NCBI RefSeq assembly: GCF_001942625.1
Contig: NZ_MLCL01000077.1
Location: 69,090 to 133,089, forward strand
Direction: 5' to 3'
From: Mycobacterium syngnathidarum
GTDB lineage: Bacteria; Actinomycetota; Actinomycetes; Mycobacteriales; Mycobacteriaceae
Length of the DNA: 64,000 nt
In this document: one piece after another, positions 25,456-36,013 of the stretch
Layout of the letters: the number at the start of each line of letters is the position of its first letter
Position numbering within the stretch: position 1 is the stretch's first letter
Made by a program: the position numbers and the translations under genes
The notes under the pieces: generated by a model
Told to the model about the DNA's origin: nothing
Seen by the model: the letters and a program-made list of their open reading frames with translations, nothing else
Databases searched by the model: none

Positions 25456-26285
25456 GCGACGAGCAGCGGGGCCATCCAGGCGATCTCGGCGGGCAGCTGC
25501 GAACTCCAGAAGCTTCCGTCATGGCCGCCGGGGGAGAAGCCGCCGGCAGGCGGGTTGGGCAGCTCGGCGATGAACTGCTTGGTGGCCGCATAGAACGGAT
25601 CACTGTTGCCGCAATCGATCCGGATCGGGATCGACCCGAGGGCGGGCTGGCCCCAGACACTGTTGGCCGCGTAGTCCGATGCGCTGTCGAAGGCCCCGGG
25701 CGCGGCGGCCCCCGATGACGTCCACAATGCCGGGCTGACTGCGCAGATCGCCGCGGTGCGGGCCGGCCCGAGCCGCGAACCCAGCAGCAGCGCGCCGTAG
25801 CCGCCCATCGACCAGCCCAGGAACCCGACCCTCGAGGTGTCCAGGCCCTGATCGCCGAGCATCGGGATCAACTCGTCGAGCACCATCGCGCCCGAGTCCT
25901 CGCCAGATGCGCGTTTGTGCCAATAGCTTCCGCCGCCGTCGACGGCCACCACGGCGAATGGCGGCAGCCCGGCGGCCACCGCCTCGGCCAGACCCTGTTC
26001 CACGCCGCCGGCCATCACGCCGGCGGCGTCCTGTCCTTTGCCGTGCAGCGCGATCACCGGACGGAGTTTGCCGGTTTGTCCCGGCGGGCGGGCGATCGCC
26101 CAGTTGGTGTTCGTCCCACCTCGCGCGGCCGACACGAACGACCCGGTGGTGAAAGTGGGCGCGGCCACGGGGCTGGCGGGTGCGACGGGCGCGGCGGCGA
26201 GGGATAGGGCACCGGCGGCGCCGGCGGCCGCACCGACGCCGAGGCGTAGGACCGCGCGACGGGTCAACTTCGGCATGCGGGCCAT
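25452..26285 (-). CDS. Secreted alpha/beta-hydrolase esterase (Rv0774c type)
   Basis: Exported serine esterase of 277 aa. The N-terminus [18 protein letters not shown] has a twin-arginine-like motif and an Ala-rich hydrophobic stretch, suggesting Tat export. The nucleophile is in LGWSMGGYG, the oxyanion region includes [10 protein letters not shown], and the late His is in [10 protein letters not shown]. The D-family pattern resembles mycobacterial esterases of the Esterase-D/mycolyltransferase-like fold. The ATG at 26285 was preferred; in-frame starts further upstream exist without support. Convergent with purD. Confidence 0.88.
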   Translation of the reverse strand: MARMPKLTRRAVLRLGVGAAAGAAGALSLAAAPVAPASPVAAPTFTTGSFVSAARGGTNTNWAIARPPGQTGKLRPVIALHGKGQDAAGVMAGGVEQGLAEAVAAGLPPFAVVAVDGGGSYWHKRASGEDSGAMVLDELIPMLGDQGLDTSRVGFLGWSMGGYGALLLGSRLGPARTAAICAVSPALWTSSGAAAPGAFDSASDYAANSVWGQPALGSIPIRIDCGNSDPFYAATKQFIAELPNPPAGGFSPGGHDGSFWSSQLPAEIAWMAPLLVA

Positions 26286-26411
26286 CTTGCCATCGCCCGA
26301 GAATCGCATCGGTCGGTGGCATTCTCGGCCCGGCGCCGAGACGGCGGAAAAACCTGAGTAGAGCCTGATGATTGGCCGAAACCCCGATGCTGGAGGGGCC
26401 CGGCTGGCAGC

Positions 26412-27050
26412 ATGTGGAAGGTGACGGCAGCGGTCACCCCTAAAGGGGAGCGTCGGCGGTACGCCCTCGTCAGGGCGGCCGCTGAATTGCTCTGCGAAGG
26501 CGGATTCGACGCCGTGCGGCACCGCGCTGTGGCCCGTCGTGCCGGCCTCCCGCTGGCGTCGACGACGTACTACTTCTCCTCACTCGACGACCTCATCGCG
26601 AAGGCGGTCGAGTACATCGGAACCCGAGAAGCCGAACATCTCAGCGCCGGTGTGGCCGCCCTCTCGCGGCGGCGCCGCGGTGCCGAATCGACCGCTGACG
26701 TCCTCGTCGACTTGTTGCTCGGAGGATCGCCGGAGCGTCGCGGAATCGAAGAACTGATCTCGCGGTACGAGCGCTACATCGCGTGTGCGCGGCAGCCGGG
26801 CCTGCGCGATATTCAGCGCCGCATCCTGCAACAGCGCACCGACGCTGTGGTGGAGGTGGTGGAGCGCTCGGGACGCTCCGTGCGGGCCGAGCTGGTCACC
26901 GCTCTGGTGTGCGCCGTAGATGGCGCGGTTGTGGCATCGTTGGTCGACGAAGGCGAGGGGCCCAGGGCCAGTGCTCGCGCCACGCTGATCGACGTCATCG
27001 ACGTGCTGGCGCCCGTCGACGAGCGGGCAGGTACGCGGCTGACCGGCTGA
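26412..27050 (+). CDS. TetR-family regulator (Rv0775 position)
   Basis: Regulator of 212 aa. The N-terminal arm GERRRYALVRAAAELL is followed by the helix-turn-helix RHRAVARRAGLPLASTTYYF. The C-terminal domain is Arg/Ala-rich. It sits 10 bp before the amino-acid permease gene, which it may control, and is divergent from the esterase. In M. tuberculosis the equivalent regulator lacks the permease neighbour. A GTG at 26421 is an alternative start. Confidence 0.87.
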   Translation: MWKVTAAVTPKGERRRYALVRAAAELLCEGGFDAVRHRAVARRAGLPLASTTYYFSSLDDLIAKAVEYIGTREAEHLSAGVAALSRRRRGAESTADVLVDLLLGGSPERRGIEELISRYERYIACARQPGLRDIQRRILQQRTDAVVEVVERSGRSVRAELVTALVCAVDGAVVASLVDEGEGPRASARATLIDVIDVLAPVDERAGTRLTG

Positions 27051-27060
27051 AGGAGGGGGA

Positions 27061-28515
27061 ATGTCGCAACCTGCAACCGCGGAGGCGCCACAGCTCAAGC
27101 GGGTGATGGGGCCCGGACTCTTACTACTGTTCGTCGTCGGCGACATCCTCGGCACGGGTGTCTACGCGTTGACCGGGCAGGTCGCCAAGGAGGTGGGCGG
27201 CGCCGCGTGGCTGCCGTTCCTGGCCGCGTTCCTGATCGCCACCATCACCGCCTTCAGCTATCTGGAGCTGGTCACCAAATATCCACAGGCCGCCGGCGCA
27301 GCCCTATACGCGCACAAGGCTTTTGGCATACACTTCGTCACCTTCCTGGTGGCGTTCATCGTGATGTGCTCCGGAATCACCTCGGCCTCAACGGCTTCGC
27401 GGTTCTTCGCGATCAGCTTCTTCGACGCGATAGAGATCAACTTCGGGCAGTTCTTCACCGATCACGTCGCTCAACTGAAAGTCGTCGGCGTCATCCTCCT
27501 TGCGCTGTTATTCATGGCCTTGATCGCCGCGGTGAACCTGCGCGGCGTCAGCGAAAGCGTCAAGCTGAACGTGATCCTGACATTCATCGAGATCACCGGT
27601 CTGGTACTCGTTGTCGCGGTGGGGGTGTGGGCCATCATCAGCGGGGTGGATGTCGACTTCTCCCGCGTCGTCGCATTCGACACCTCCGGAGAGAAGAACG
27701 CCTTCATCGCGGTCACCGCGGCGACGTCGCTGGCCTTCTTCGCGATGGTCGGGTTCGAGGATTCGGTCAATATGGCCGAGGAGACCAAGGATCCGGTGCG
27801 GATCTTCCCGAAGGTCCTGCTGACCGGCCTGGGAATCGCGGGCCTGGTCTACGTCGTCGTCGCCATCATCGCGGTGGCGCTCGTGCCGGTCGGGGCACTT
27901 GCCGAGTCTGACTCCTCACCGCTGGTCAAGGTGATGGAGGCAGCCGCACCCGGGCTTCCTTTCTCGAACATTCTCCCTGTCATCTCGATGTTCGCGGTAT
28001 CGAACACCGCATTGATCAACATGCTGATGGCCAGTCGTCTGATCTACGGCATGGCCCGCCAGCACGTGTTGCCCCCGGTGCTCGGCGTCGTGCACCCGAA
28101 GCGGCACACACCTTGGGTGGCAATCATTTTCACCACCGTGATCGCGTTCGGGCTGATCTTCTACGTATCGGCGTTCGCGAGCGGCGACACGGTCGCGATT
28201 CTCGGCGGTACCACTTCACTGCTGCTGCTCGCGGTCTTCTCTGTGGTCAACATCGCGGTGCTGGTACTGCGCCGCGACGTGCGAAAAGAAGGCGGGCACT
28301 TCAAGACTCCGACGGTTCTGCCCGTCATCGGCTTCATCGCCTCGATGTATCTGGTGCTGCCGACGTCGGGACGGCCGGCCGTGCAGTATGTGCTGGCACT
28401 CGCATTGGTGGCCACCGGCGTGGTGTTGTTCCTGATCACCAAGCTGATCAACAAGCAACTCGGTATCACCGGGCCCGGTATCACCGACCCGACCCATCTC
28501 GCCGACGCGCCCTAG
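27061..28515 (+). CDS. APC-superfamily amino-acid permease
   Basis: Inner-membrane transporter of 484 aa with about 12 helices. The first helix carries the substrate-binding GDILGTGVYALTG unwound motif, and helix 6 has FFAMVGFEDSVNMAEETKDP, both typical of amino-acid/polyamine/organocation permeases. A strong ribosome binding site (GGAGGGGG) precedes the ATG. It is co-oriented with tetR 10 bp upstream and is not in the M. tuberculosis order at this point. The specific substrate is not identifiable. Its stop overlaps the convergent fusion gene by four bases. Confidence 0.9.
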   Translation: MSQPATAEAPQLKRVMGPGLLLLFVVGDILGTGVYALTGQVAKEVGGAAWLPFLAAFLIATITAFSYLELVTKYPQAAGAALYAHKAFGIHFVTFLVAFIVMCSGITSASTASRFFAISFFDAIEINFGQFFTDHVAQLKVVGVILLALLFMALIAAVNLRGVSESVKLNVILTFIEITGLVLVVAVGVWAIISGVDVDFSRVVAFDTSGEKNAFIAVTAATSLAFFAMVGFEDSVNMAEETKDPVRIFPKVLLTGLGIAGLVYVVVAIIAVALVPVGALAESDSSPLVKVMEAAAPGLPFSNILPVISMFAVSNTALINMLMASRLIYGMARQHVLPPVLGVVHPKRHTPWVAIIFTTVIAFGLIFYVSAFASGDTVAILGGTTSLLLLAVFSVVNIAVLVLRRDVRKEGGHFKTPTVLPVIGFIASMYLVLPTSGRPAVQYVLALALVATGVVLFLITKLINKQLGITGPGITDPTHLADAP

Positions 28516-30236
28516 GGTTCGGCGAGTAACTTCTCAATCCGGTTCTGCAGCAACGGGATCCGGTGCGCATTGCCGTCCAGACCGATGTAGCGGTCGTCGA
28601 ACACGGCCAGGAGGGCATCGTCGAGGCGACGCACCGCGCCTGGCGGGAACCGGTAGTCCATCAGCCGGTTGATCTCGTCGGTGTCCACCGAGTCCAGCAC
28701 GCCCGTGAGCGCTTCCAGCGAGGTGATGCCGAGCTCGAGCAGTAGCCCCGAGATCCAGCTGTAGTGGTCCGTGCGTGACCAGCCGGCGTCGGGGAAGCGG
28801 TTGCCCAGATAGGTGGCCAGTACCGGGGTCGGAATGCGCGCGTCCGAAGAGGGCACGGTGAACTTGGGGTCCTCCTCGTCGGTCATGGTCTGCCGCAGCC
28901 GTTCCCGGATCTCGGTGAATTCACGGTCGGCGAGCTCCAGCAGACCGGCGGCCAGCGTGAACCGGCGATCCAGTTCGCTGACGTGCTCGGCCGGTATCGA
29001 CCCCTTGTACCGCACGTCATGCTCGAACTCGGCCCACGCGTGCTGCAGCACGGTACGTACCTGGATGGACGCCGGATACTGTTCGCCTTCGACCCCGAAC
29101 AGCAGATGCCGACTCGCATACCCCCAGCGGCCCTGGCGGGCGGTCTGCAGACCCATGTCCTGGTCGTCGAGCAGCCGCATCTCCTCGGCCAGCAGGTTTG
29201 CCACCGCGTCGACGTCCTCGCGCAGGTAGGTGATGACGCGCAGCCCGACCTGGTCGGTGATCTCCACCAGCGGATCGCTGTACATCGGAGTCCCGTCGGG
29301 CGCGCGCCGGTTGGCCTTCATCGCGAACGAATCGACGCTCTTGGTCCGTGCCGCGATGCTCAGATAGTTGATGCCCGCCTCATCGAGCAGTCCGGTGACC
29401 AGCTTGAGGTACTGCTCGGTGGCCGCCACCAGATCCGGGCGCCGGGCAGCATATTCGGCCACTGCCTTGGACGGGGCTGCCCCGCGGCCCGGTGCGGGCC
29501 GCGGCCCAGGGCGCCGATCGGAAGGCAGGGACGGGGTGACGATGTAACCCGAGGCGAAGTCGCCGTAGATCGTGACGTCCTCGGGCCGGTGATACCAGTA
29601 CAGCGCGATGTACGCGCACAGCAGCGCATCCACCGGATCCTCGTCACGGTCGAGCTGACCCGGCCGGGTGGCAGCCTCGATCCGCTTACGCAATTCCACC
29701 CAGCTGACGTTCCGGTTGGCGCGCAATCGAGGCGTCGCCCCGTCGAGCTCGTCGATGAACGTCATCAACCTCAGCAGTTCGCGCTGCCGGTCGCCGAACG
29801 CGCCCCGCTTGTACTTCAAGGTCTTGTCGAGCCCGAACAGCGCGACGCTCGCCGGGTGCGGATAAACCTCGATCGCGCGCCGGTTCGACGACGACGACGG
29901 ATCCATGTCGAGGCCCAGCGAGGCGGCGAGACGCGCGGCACGCGGATGCTTGAACTCCGGTCGTTCGGTGAATGCCGGGCGTGCTCCGGCATCGAACCGC
30001 TGGAAGTCGCGGTTGAGATCCCGCTCGCACGGGCGGTGGCCCGTCGGGTTCTTGACGATCAGCGGAGCGTCGATGGCGACCAGACAATCGCCGCTGACGT
30101 AGGGCTCGATGGCCGCCGCGATGTCGTCGTCGTCCTGGGCCACACCGACGTGAAGAACCCGCCCACCGGCGTCGATGACCGCCACACCCGTCTGGTTCTT
30201 CTCGCCCCATGCGAGGTCGAGTCCGACGAAGTACAT
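28512..30236 (-). CDS. RNase-H-like (DUF429) and (p)ppGpp synthetase fusion, RHII-RSD type
   Basis: Two-domain protein of 574 aa. Residues 1-235 form an RNase-H-fold domain (GLDLAWGEKNQTGVAVID, VAIDAPLIV, PVDALLCAYIALYW). A Pro/Arg-rich linker (about 236-255) leads to a RelA/SpoT synthetase domain (about 260-440) with RTKS (297-300), DQVGLRVI with metal-binding D328, GYASRHLLF, and IQVRTVLQHAWAEFEHD (391-407). No HD hydrolase, TGS or ACT domain is present, so it is a synthetase-only alarmone enzyme. This matches the M. smegmatis protein MS_RHII-RSD (MSMEG_5849), reported to have RNase HII and (p)ppGpp synthetase activity. Divergent from purB (50 bp). Confidence 0.93.
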   Translation of the reverse strand: MYFVGLDLAWGEKNQTGVAVIDAGGRVLHVGVAQDDDDIAAAIEPYVSGDCLVAIDAPLIVKNPTGHRPCERDLNRDFQRFDAGARPAFTERPEFKHPRAARLAASLGLDMDPSSSSNRRAIEVYPHPASVALFGLDKTLKYKRGAFGDRQRELLRLMTFIDELDGATPRLRANRNVSWVELRKRIEAATRPGQLDRDEDPVDALLCAYIALYWYHRPEDVTIYGDFASGYIVTPSLPSDRRPGPRPAPGRGAAPSKAVAEYAARRPDLVAATEQYLKLVTGLLDEAGINYLSIAARTKSVDSFAMKANRRAPDGTPMYSDPLVEITDQVGLRVITYLREDVDAVANLLAEEMRLLDDQDMGLQTARQGRWGYASRHLLFGVEGEQYPASIQVRTVLQHAWAEFEHDVRYKGSIPAEHVSELDRRFTLAAGLLELADREFTEIRERLRQTMTDEEDPKFTVPSSDARIPTPVLATYLGNRFPDAGWSRTDHYSWISGLLLELGITSLEALTGVLDSVDTDEINRLMDYRFPPGAVRRLDDALLAVFDDRYIGLDGNAHRIPLLQNRIEKLLAEP

Positions 30237-30272
30237 CCGTCCACTGTCTCATTGGTCCGGGTGCCGGGGCCG

Positions 30273-30278
30273 TAAGCT
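30273..30278 (+). promoter_or_regulatory. -10 hexamer (TAAGCT) for purB
   Basis: TANNNT eight bases before the GTG at 30287, in the 50-bp region divergent from the alarmone-synthetase fusion. Confidence 0.4.
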
Positions 30279-30286
30279 GTGTGTTC

Positions 30287-31701
30287 GTGACGATCCCGAA
30301 TGTTCTGGCCAACCGCTACGCCAGCGACGAAATGGTCGCGATCTGGTCACCGGAGGCCAAGATCGTCGCCGAACGCCGACTGTGGCTCGCCGTCCTGCGT
30401 GCGCAGTCCGAGCTGGGCGTCTCGGTGCCCGACGGCGTGATCGACGACTACGAGCGTGTTCTGGAGAACGTCGACCTCGCCTCGATCGCCGCCCGTGAGC
30501 GTGTCACCCGCCACGACGTCAAGGCCCGCATCGAGGAGTTCAACGCGCTGGCCGGGCACGAACACGTGCACAAGGGCATGACCAGCCGTGACCTCACCGA
30601 GAACGTCGAGCAACTGCAGATCCGCAACTCCCTAGAGTTGGTTTTCGCCCACGGCGTGGCCGTCGTCGCGCGGCTGGCCGAACGCTCCGTGGTCTACCGC
30701 GACGTGGTGATGGCCGGCCGGTCGCACAACGTGGCCGCGCAGGCGACGACGCTGGGCAAGCGGTTCGCCTCGGCCGCCGAGGAGACGCTGCTGGCGCTGA
30801 CCCGGCTGCGTGAGCTGATCGACCGCTACCCGCTGCGCGGCATCAAGGGCCCCATGGGCACCGCCCAGGACATGCTCGACCTGTTCGACGGCGACACCGA
30901 GAAACTCGCCGAGCTGGAACGGCGTGTCGCCCAGTTCCTCGGCTTCACTGAGGTTTTCACCAGCGTCGGGCAGGTATACCCGCGCTCGCTGGACCACGAC
31001 GTACTCTCCGCGCTGGTGCAGGTGGGGGCAGGCCCGTCCTCGCTGGCACACACGATCCGGCTGATGGCCGGCCATGAGCTGGTCACCGAGGGCTTCGCGC
31101 CCGGCCAGGTCGGCTCGTCGGCCATGCCGCACAAGATGAACACCCGGTCCTGCGAGCGGGTCAACGGCCTGCAGGTGGTACTGCGCGGCTACGCCTCGAT
31201 GGCCGCCGAACTGGCCGGTGCGCAGTGGAACGAGGGCGACGTTTTCTGCTCGGTGGTGCGCCGCGTCGCGTTGCCCGACGGTTTCTTCGCCATCGACGGG
31301 CAGACCGAGACCTTCCTGACCGTGCTCGACGAGTTCGGTGCCTACCCGGCGGTGATCCAGCGAGAGTTGGATCGGTACCTCCCGTTCCTGGCCACCACGC
31401 GAATCTTGATCGCCGCGGTGCGTGCGGGTGTGGGCCGCGAAACCGCGCACGAGGTGATCAAGGAACACGCCGTCGCCGTCGCCTTGGCGATGCGCGAGCA
31501 GGGGCGTGAGCCCGATCTGCTGGACCGGCTGGCCGCCGATCCACGGCTGCCGCTGGACCGGGCCGCTTTGGAGGCCGCGCTCGCCGACAAACAGGCCTTC
31601 ACCGGAGCGGCAGGCGCCCAGGTCGACGGTGTTGTCGCCGCCGTCGACGACCTGGTCAGCCGCTACCCGGAAGCCGCCAAGTACACCTCGGGTGCCATCT
31701 T

Positions 31702-31705
<4 letters not shown>
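30287..31705 (+). CDS. purB: Adenylosuccinate lyase
   Basis: Purine enzyme cleaving SAICAR to AICAR and adenylosuccinate to AMP, releasing fumarate. 472 aa, the same length as M. tuberculosis PurB. The superfamily signature is [15 protein letters not shown], with catalytic-region TSRDLTEN (around residue 90) and [13 protein letters not shown]. The GTG start gives [13 protein letters not shown]. The last four bases overlap the cyp126 start (GTGA), an unusual coupling of a purine enzyme to a P450 that is conserved in mycobacteria. Confidence 0.97.
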
Positions 31706-32910
<1,205 letters not shown>

Positions 32911-32919
32911 CCTCGGGGC

Positions 32920-33525
32920 ATGGACTCCGGCCCGAATGACCACCTCCGTGTCTCAGACGCCGAGCGCGCGAAGGTGGGGCAACTCCTCGAACGTGCGGTC
33001 GCCGAGGGCATGATCACGCTCGACGAATTCAGTGACCGCTACGACGCCGCCCTGGCCGCCCGCACGCGTGGCGAGTTGGGCGCAGTCGTGGCGGACCTGC
33101 CGATGGCCCTGCCCCCGACGGCCGCCGCACCGCACCTGCCCGCGGCGGCGCTCGACCAGGCCCCAGAGGAACTGCGCGGCTGGATGTCCTCGATCGTGCG
33201 GCGCGGACTGTGGAGGGTGGCGCCGGCCCTGCGCCTCAACACTCGGCTGTGCAGCACGACCCTCGACTTCACCTCTGCGGTGCTGTCCCGGCCTGTGGTC
33301 GAGATCGTCATCGACGATTACTGCAGCAGCACCGAGCTCATCGTTCCCGCCGCGGCCACCGCCGATCTCAACAGTGTCGACGCGATCGCAGGCAGTTCCA
33401 CGGTCAAGGTACGCACCAGCCCGCCGTCGGATCAGCTGCATCTCATCGTGCGCGGCCGCGTGCGGATGGGGTCGGTCACCGTGCGGCACCCGTTCGGAAG
33501 CTGGCTGCGGCGCCTGACTGGATAG
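32920..33525 (+). CDS. DUF1707 domain protein
   Basis: Protein of 201 aa beginning with a DUF1707 domain (HLRVSDAERAKVGQLLERA, GMITLDEFSDRYDAALAARTRGEL, VVADLP), a short helical module common in actinobacterial membrane-associated and regulatory proteins. The C-terminal half (about 120-195) is beta-rich with VEIVIDDYCSSTELIVP and a Val-rich repeat, resembling LiaF-type C-terminal domains. No membrane helix is evident. Function is unknown. Its last 50 bases overlap the convergent AbiEi/DUF559 gene. Confidence 0.83.
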   Translation: MDSGPNDHLRVSDAERAKVGQLLERAVAEGMITLDEFSDRYDAALAARTRGELGAVVADLPMALPPTAAAPHLPAAALDQAPEELRGWMSSIVRRGLWRVAPALRLNTRLCSTTLDFTSAVLSRPVVEIVIDDYCSSTELIVPAAATADLNSVDAIAGSSTVKVRTSPPSDQLHLIVRGRVRMGSVTVRHPFGSWLRRLTG

Positions 33526-34369
33526 CCAGGCCAATCTCGGCGATCACCCGCTGCGGATACTCGGTCAGGTCCAACCAGGTGAATCGCAGTACCTGCCAGC
33601 CCATCAGGGCGATCTCGTTTTGCTTGACGCGGTCCTTGTGAAAGTCGTCGTGGTCGTGGTGAAAAGCCCAGCCATCGGTCTCGACAGCGACCTTGTGACC
33701 GGCAAATGCCACGTCGATCACATAGCGGCCCAGGCGGTAGTTGGCCTTCCATCCTGTGATGCGGGCTTCTCTGAGCAGCTTGATCAGCAGCCGTTCGGCT
33801 TCTGACCGTGCTCCGTCGGCCGCTGCGATGAGCAACCTGCGCGCAGCGGGCGAGCCGTGCCTGCCTTTGTTGCGAAGATGTGCCCGCCACAGGTCACGCA
33901 GTTCGGTATGGCGCTGCAGCGCGGTGTCCATCAGCTTGGTGCCGCCACCACGGCGGGCTGCGGCTTCGACGACAGTGAGCGGCAACGCGGTCACTTGTAG
34001 TCCGCGGCGTTCGACGACGTCATGCGGGTCGAGGTCCCGCCGGCGCAGTGTCGTACCAGGGTGTGCCCGAAGCCGACTGGCCCGCGGAACAGTCGCTTCG
34101 ATGATCTGCGGTGGGTACTTGGTAATCCCGTGCCACCATGCGGCAACCAGCCCGCTTGCGACCGCGTGCGGGCCATACGACCACACGCCGACCCGAGCAC
34201 GGGCGCTGTCGGTGAACGGCCTGTCATCAACGAAGTACACGCCGCGGGCGCAGCGGATCCAGCGCCCGGCCTTCACTCGGCAGTCGACCATGTCCTGGCT
34301 GAGTCCTGACTGCTTGGCCTGAGCCAGGGTGATGACGCCGTCGTGGTCCCGCAGATAGTCGTCCAGCAC
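33476..34369 (-). CDS. AbiEi-type winged helix plus DUF559 nuclease-like protein
   Basis: Protein of 297 aa. The N-terminus (about 1-60) has the AbiEi antitoxin-like pattern (DGVITLAQAKQSGLSQDMV, GRWIRCARGVYF). The C-terminus (about 185-280) is a DUF559/Vsr-like PD-(D/E)XK fold: SEAERLLIKLLREA, then YVIDVAFAGHKVAVETDGW with the Asp and E-x-D, and a downstream QNEIALMGWQVLRFTW. Single genes like this are frequent in mycobacteria. No AbiEii toxin is adjacent, so a toxin-antitoxin role is doubtful; DNA repair or defence is possible. GTG start. Overlaps the DUF1707 gene by 50 bases at the 3' ends. Confidence 0.82.
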   Translation of the reverse strand: MLDDYLRDHDGVITLAQAKQSGLSQDMVDCRVKAGRWIRCARGVYFVDDRPFTDSARARVGVWSYGPHAVASGLVAAWWHGITKYPPQIIEATVPRASRLRAHPGTTLRRRDLDPHDVVERRGLQVTALPLTVVEAAARRGGGTKLMDTALQRHTELRDLWRAHLRNKGRHGSPAARRLLIAAADGARSEAERLLIKLLREARITGWKANYRLGRYVIDVAFAGHKVAVETDGWAFHHDHDDFHKDRVKQNEIALMGWQVLRFTWLDLTEYPQRVIAEIGLAIQSGAAASFRTGAAR

Positions 34370-34413
34370 ATGCGATTGGACGTGGTTGGGTCGTCAAACG
34401 GTTCCCACCCTGC

Positions 34414-34462
34414 GATTTGTGGAGTTCTAACCGTGCTCGTGACGGCTAAAACTCCACAAATC
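34414..34462 (-). terminator. 21-bp-arm palindrome after the Rv0779c-like gene
   Basis: Arms 34414-34434 and 34442-34462 around a 7-base loop, with two mismatches that become G-U pairs only in minus-strand RNA. It starts 9 bp past the stop at 34472 in the leftward direction. It shares GATTTGTGGAG, TAGCCGTC, ACGG and CTCCACAA with the palindrome at 7461-7503. Confidence 0.65.
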
Positions 34463-34471
34463 AATGGGAAA

Positions 34472-35095
34472 TCACTCGATGCGGCGCAGACGCATGCCGG
34501 CCGACCGCAGCTCCAGGGCGGCCAGGCCGCGAATGGCCTGCCGGTCTTGGCTGCGCCACGCCCCGACCGGGTCATCGGACACGGATGTCAGCTTGGCCAG
34601 CGGCCGGTTGGCCAGTGCCCGCAGGGCGAGCAACTGCTCCCCGGCCGCGGTCGAGGCCAGGGTGATCGCGGTCCACTTGCGCCGGAAGAACCGCACCCGG
34701 AGATAGAGCCAGGGCATGGCGACGAACAGGATCGGTGCGGCGGCCACCGCCAGGGCCAACACCCAGGCCAGCCAGCTCGCGGTGCTGTCCAGGTTGGCGC
34801 CCGCACCGGCGATGTCGAGGGCCGCGTCACTGGCGGCGCGCAGCGGTTTGCTCAAGGTGTCACCGATCAGCGGAACGTTGTCGGTGCTGTCGCCGGCGGA
34901 GCCGAGGTTGTCGGCAACGCCGTTGGCGCCGCTCTGGACCTGCCTGCCGACCTCGGCGATGGTCGACACCGCCGAATGGACCGCCACCCCGACCAATATC
35001 CACACCGCGGTCCAGGTGATGACGGCCACGTCGCTGAACAACTGGGCCAACAAGCGGCCGGGTCTGCTGGCATAGGGCAGGTACCGCGATCTCAT
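34472..35095 (-). CDS. Membrane protein (Rv0779c type)
   Basis: Inner-membrane protein of 207 aa. Two hydrophobic helices are clear: VAVITWTAVWILVGVAVHS near residue 20-45 and WLAWVLALAVAAAPILFVAMPWLYL near 110-135. The loop between them (about 45-105, Asn/Gly/Ala-rich) is likely extracytoplasmic. The C-terminal 70 residues are cytoplasmic and Arg-rich, ending RSAGMRLRRIE. No family function is known. The ATG at 35095 is only 30 bp from the divergent purC start; much longer upstream extensions would lie antisense to purC and are rejected. Confidence 0.83.
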   Translation of the reverse strand: MRSRYLPYASRPGRLLAQLFSDVAVITWTAVWILVGVAVHSAVSTIAEVGRQVQSGANGVADNLGSAGDSTDNVPLIGDTLSKPLRAASDAALDIAGAGANLDSTASWLAWVLALAVAAAPILFVAMPWLYLRVRFFRRKWTAITLASTAAGEQLLALRALANRPLAKLTSVSDDPVGAWRSQDRQAIRGLAALELRSAGMRLRRIE

Positions 35096-35113
35096 GAAAC
35101 AGATCCCAACACA

Positions 35114-35119
35114 TAGGCT
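35114..35119 (+). promoter_or_regulatory. -10 hexamer (TAGGCT) for purC
   Basis: TANNNT six bases before the ATG at 35126, a leaderless arrangement in the 30-bp divergent region. Confidence 0.55.
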
Positions 35120-35125
35120 GGCCCA

Positions 35126-36013
35126 ATGCGCCCTGCTCTGTCCGACTATCAGCACCTGGCCAGCGGCAAAGTCCGCGAGTTGTACCGCATCGACGACGAG
35201 CACCTGCTGTTCGTGGCGACCGACCGGATCTCGGCCTACGACTACGTCCTCGACTCGCAGATCCCGGACAAGGGCCGGATCCTGACGGCGATGAGCGTGT
35301 TCTTCTTCGACCTGATCAGCGCTCCCAATCATCTGGCCGGCCCACCGGACGACAAGCGCATTCCCGCCGACGTGCTGGGCCGCGCGCTGGTGGTCAAGCA
35401 ACTGAAGATGCTGCCCGTGGAGTGTGTAGCCCGGGGCTACCTGACCGGCTCGGGGCTGCTCGACTATCAAGCCTCGGGATCGGTGTGCGGGATCCCGCTG
35501 CCACCCGGGCTCGGTGAGGCGAGCAAGTTCGACGAGCCGCTGTTCACCCCGGCCACCAAGGCGGACATCGGCGAGCATGACGAGAACATCTCGTTCGACC
35601 ACGTGATCGATCTGGTTGGCCCGGCGCTGGCCAATCAGCTCAAGGAACGCACGCTGCAGATCTACATCCAAGGTGCGGATCATGCGCTGACCAAGGGCAT
35701 CATCATCGCCGACACCAAGTTCGAGTTCGGCGTCGACCAGGACGGCACGGTGGTCCTGGCCGATGAGGTCTTCACCCCGGACTCTTCCCGGTATTGGCGC
35801 GCCGAGACCTATCGGCAGGGTGTGGTGCAGGACAGCTTCGACAAACAGTTCGTCCGCAACTGGCTGACCGGGCCGGACTCTGGCTGGGATCGGCACGGCG
35901 GCACCCCGCCGCCACCATTGCCCGAGGAGATCGTGGCCGCCACCAGGGACCGGTACATCGAGGCCTACGAACGGATTTCGGGCTTGCGCTTCGACGATTG
36001 GATCGGTGCATGA
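35126..36013 (+). CDS. purC: SAICAR synthetase
   Basis: Phosphoribosylaminoimidazole-succinocarboxamide synthase, which ligates aspartate to CAIR with ATP. 295 aa. Visible motifs are GKVRELY and [15 protein letters not shown] at the N-terminus, [27 protein letters not shown] and the catalytic-metal region [10 protein letters not shown]. The stop overlaps the start of the oligopeptidase gene (ATGA), as purine and peptidase genes are also adjacent in M. tuberculosis. Confidence 0.97.
   Translation: MRPALSDYQHLASGKVRELYRIDDEHLLFVATDRISAYDYVLDSQIPDKGRILTAMSVFFFDLISAPNHLAGPPDDKRIPADVLGRALVVKQLKMLPVECVARGYLTGSGLLDYQASGSVCGIPLPPGLGEASKFDEPLFTPATKADIGEHDENISFDHVIDLVGPALANQLKERTLQIYIQGADHALTKGIIIADTKFEFGVDQDGTVVLADEVFTPDSSRYWRAETYRQGVVQDSFDKQFVRNWLTGPDSGWDRHGGTPPPPLPEEIVAATRDRYIEAYERISGLRFDDWIGA

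Noticed and set aside
33476..34369. AbiE toxin-antitoxin system
   Set aside because: Only an AbiEi-like N-terminus fused to DUF559 is present; no AbiEii nucleotidyltransferase gene is adjacent.
34472..35896. 474-codon form of the Rv0779c-like membrane protein
   Set aside because: The extra N-terminal 267 residues are antisense to purC and lack structure; the ATG at 35095 gives the family length.
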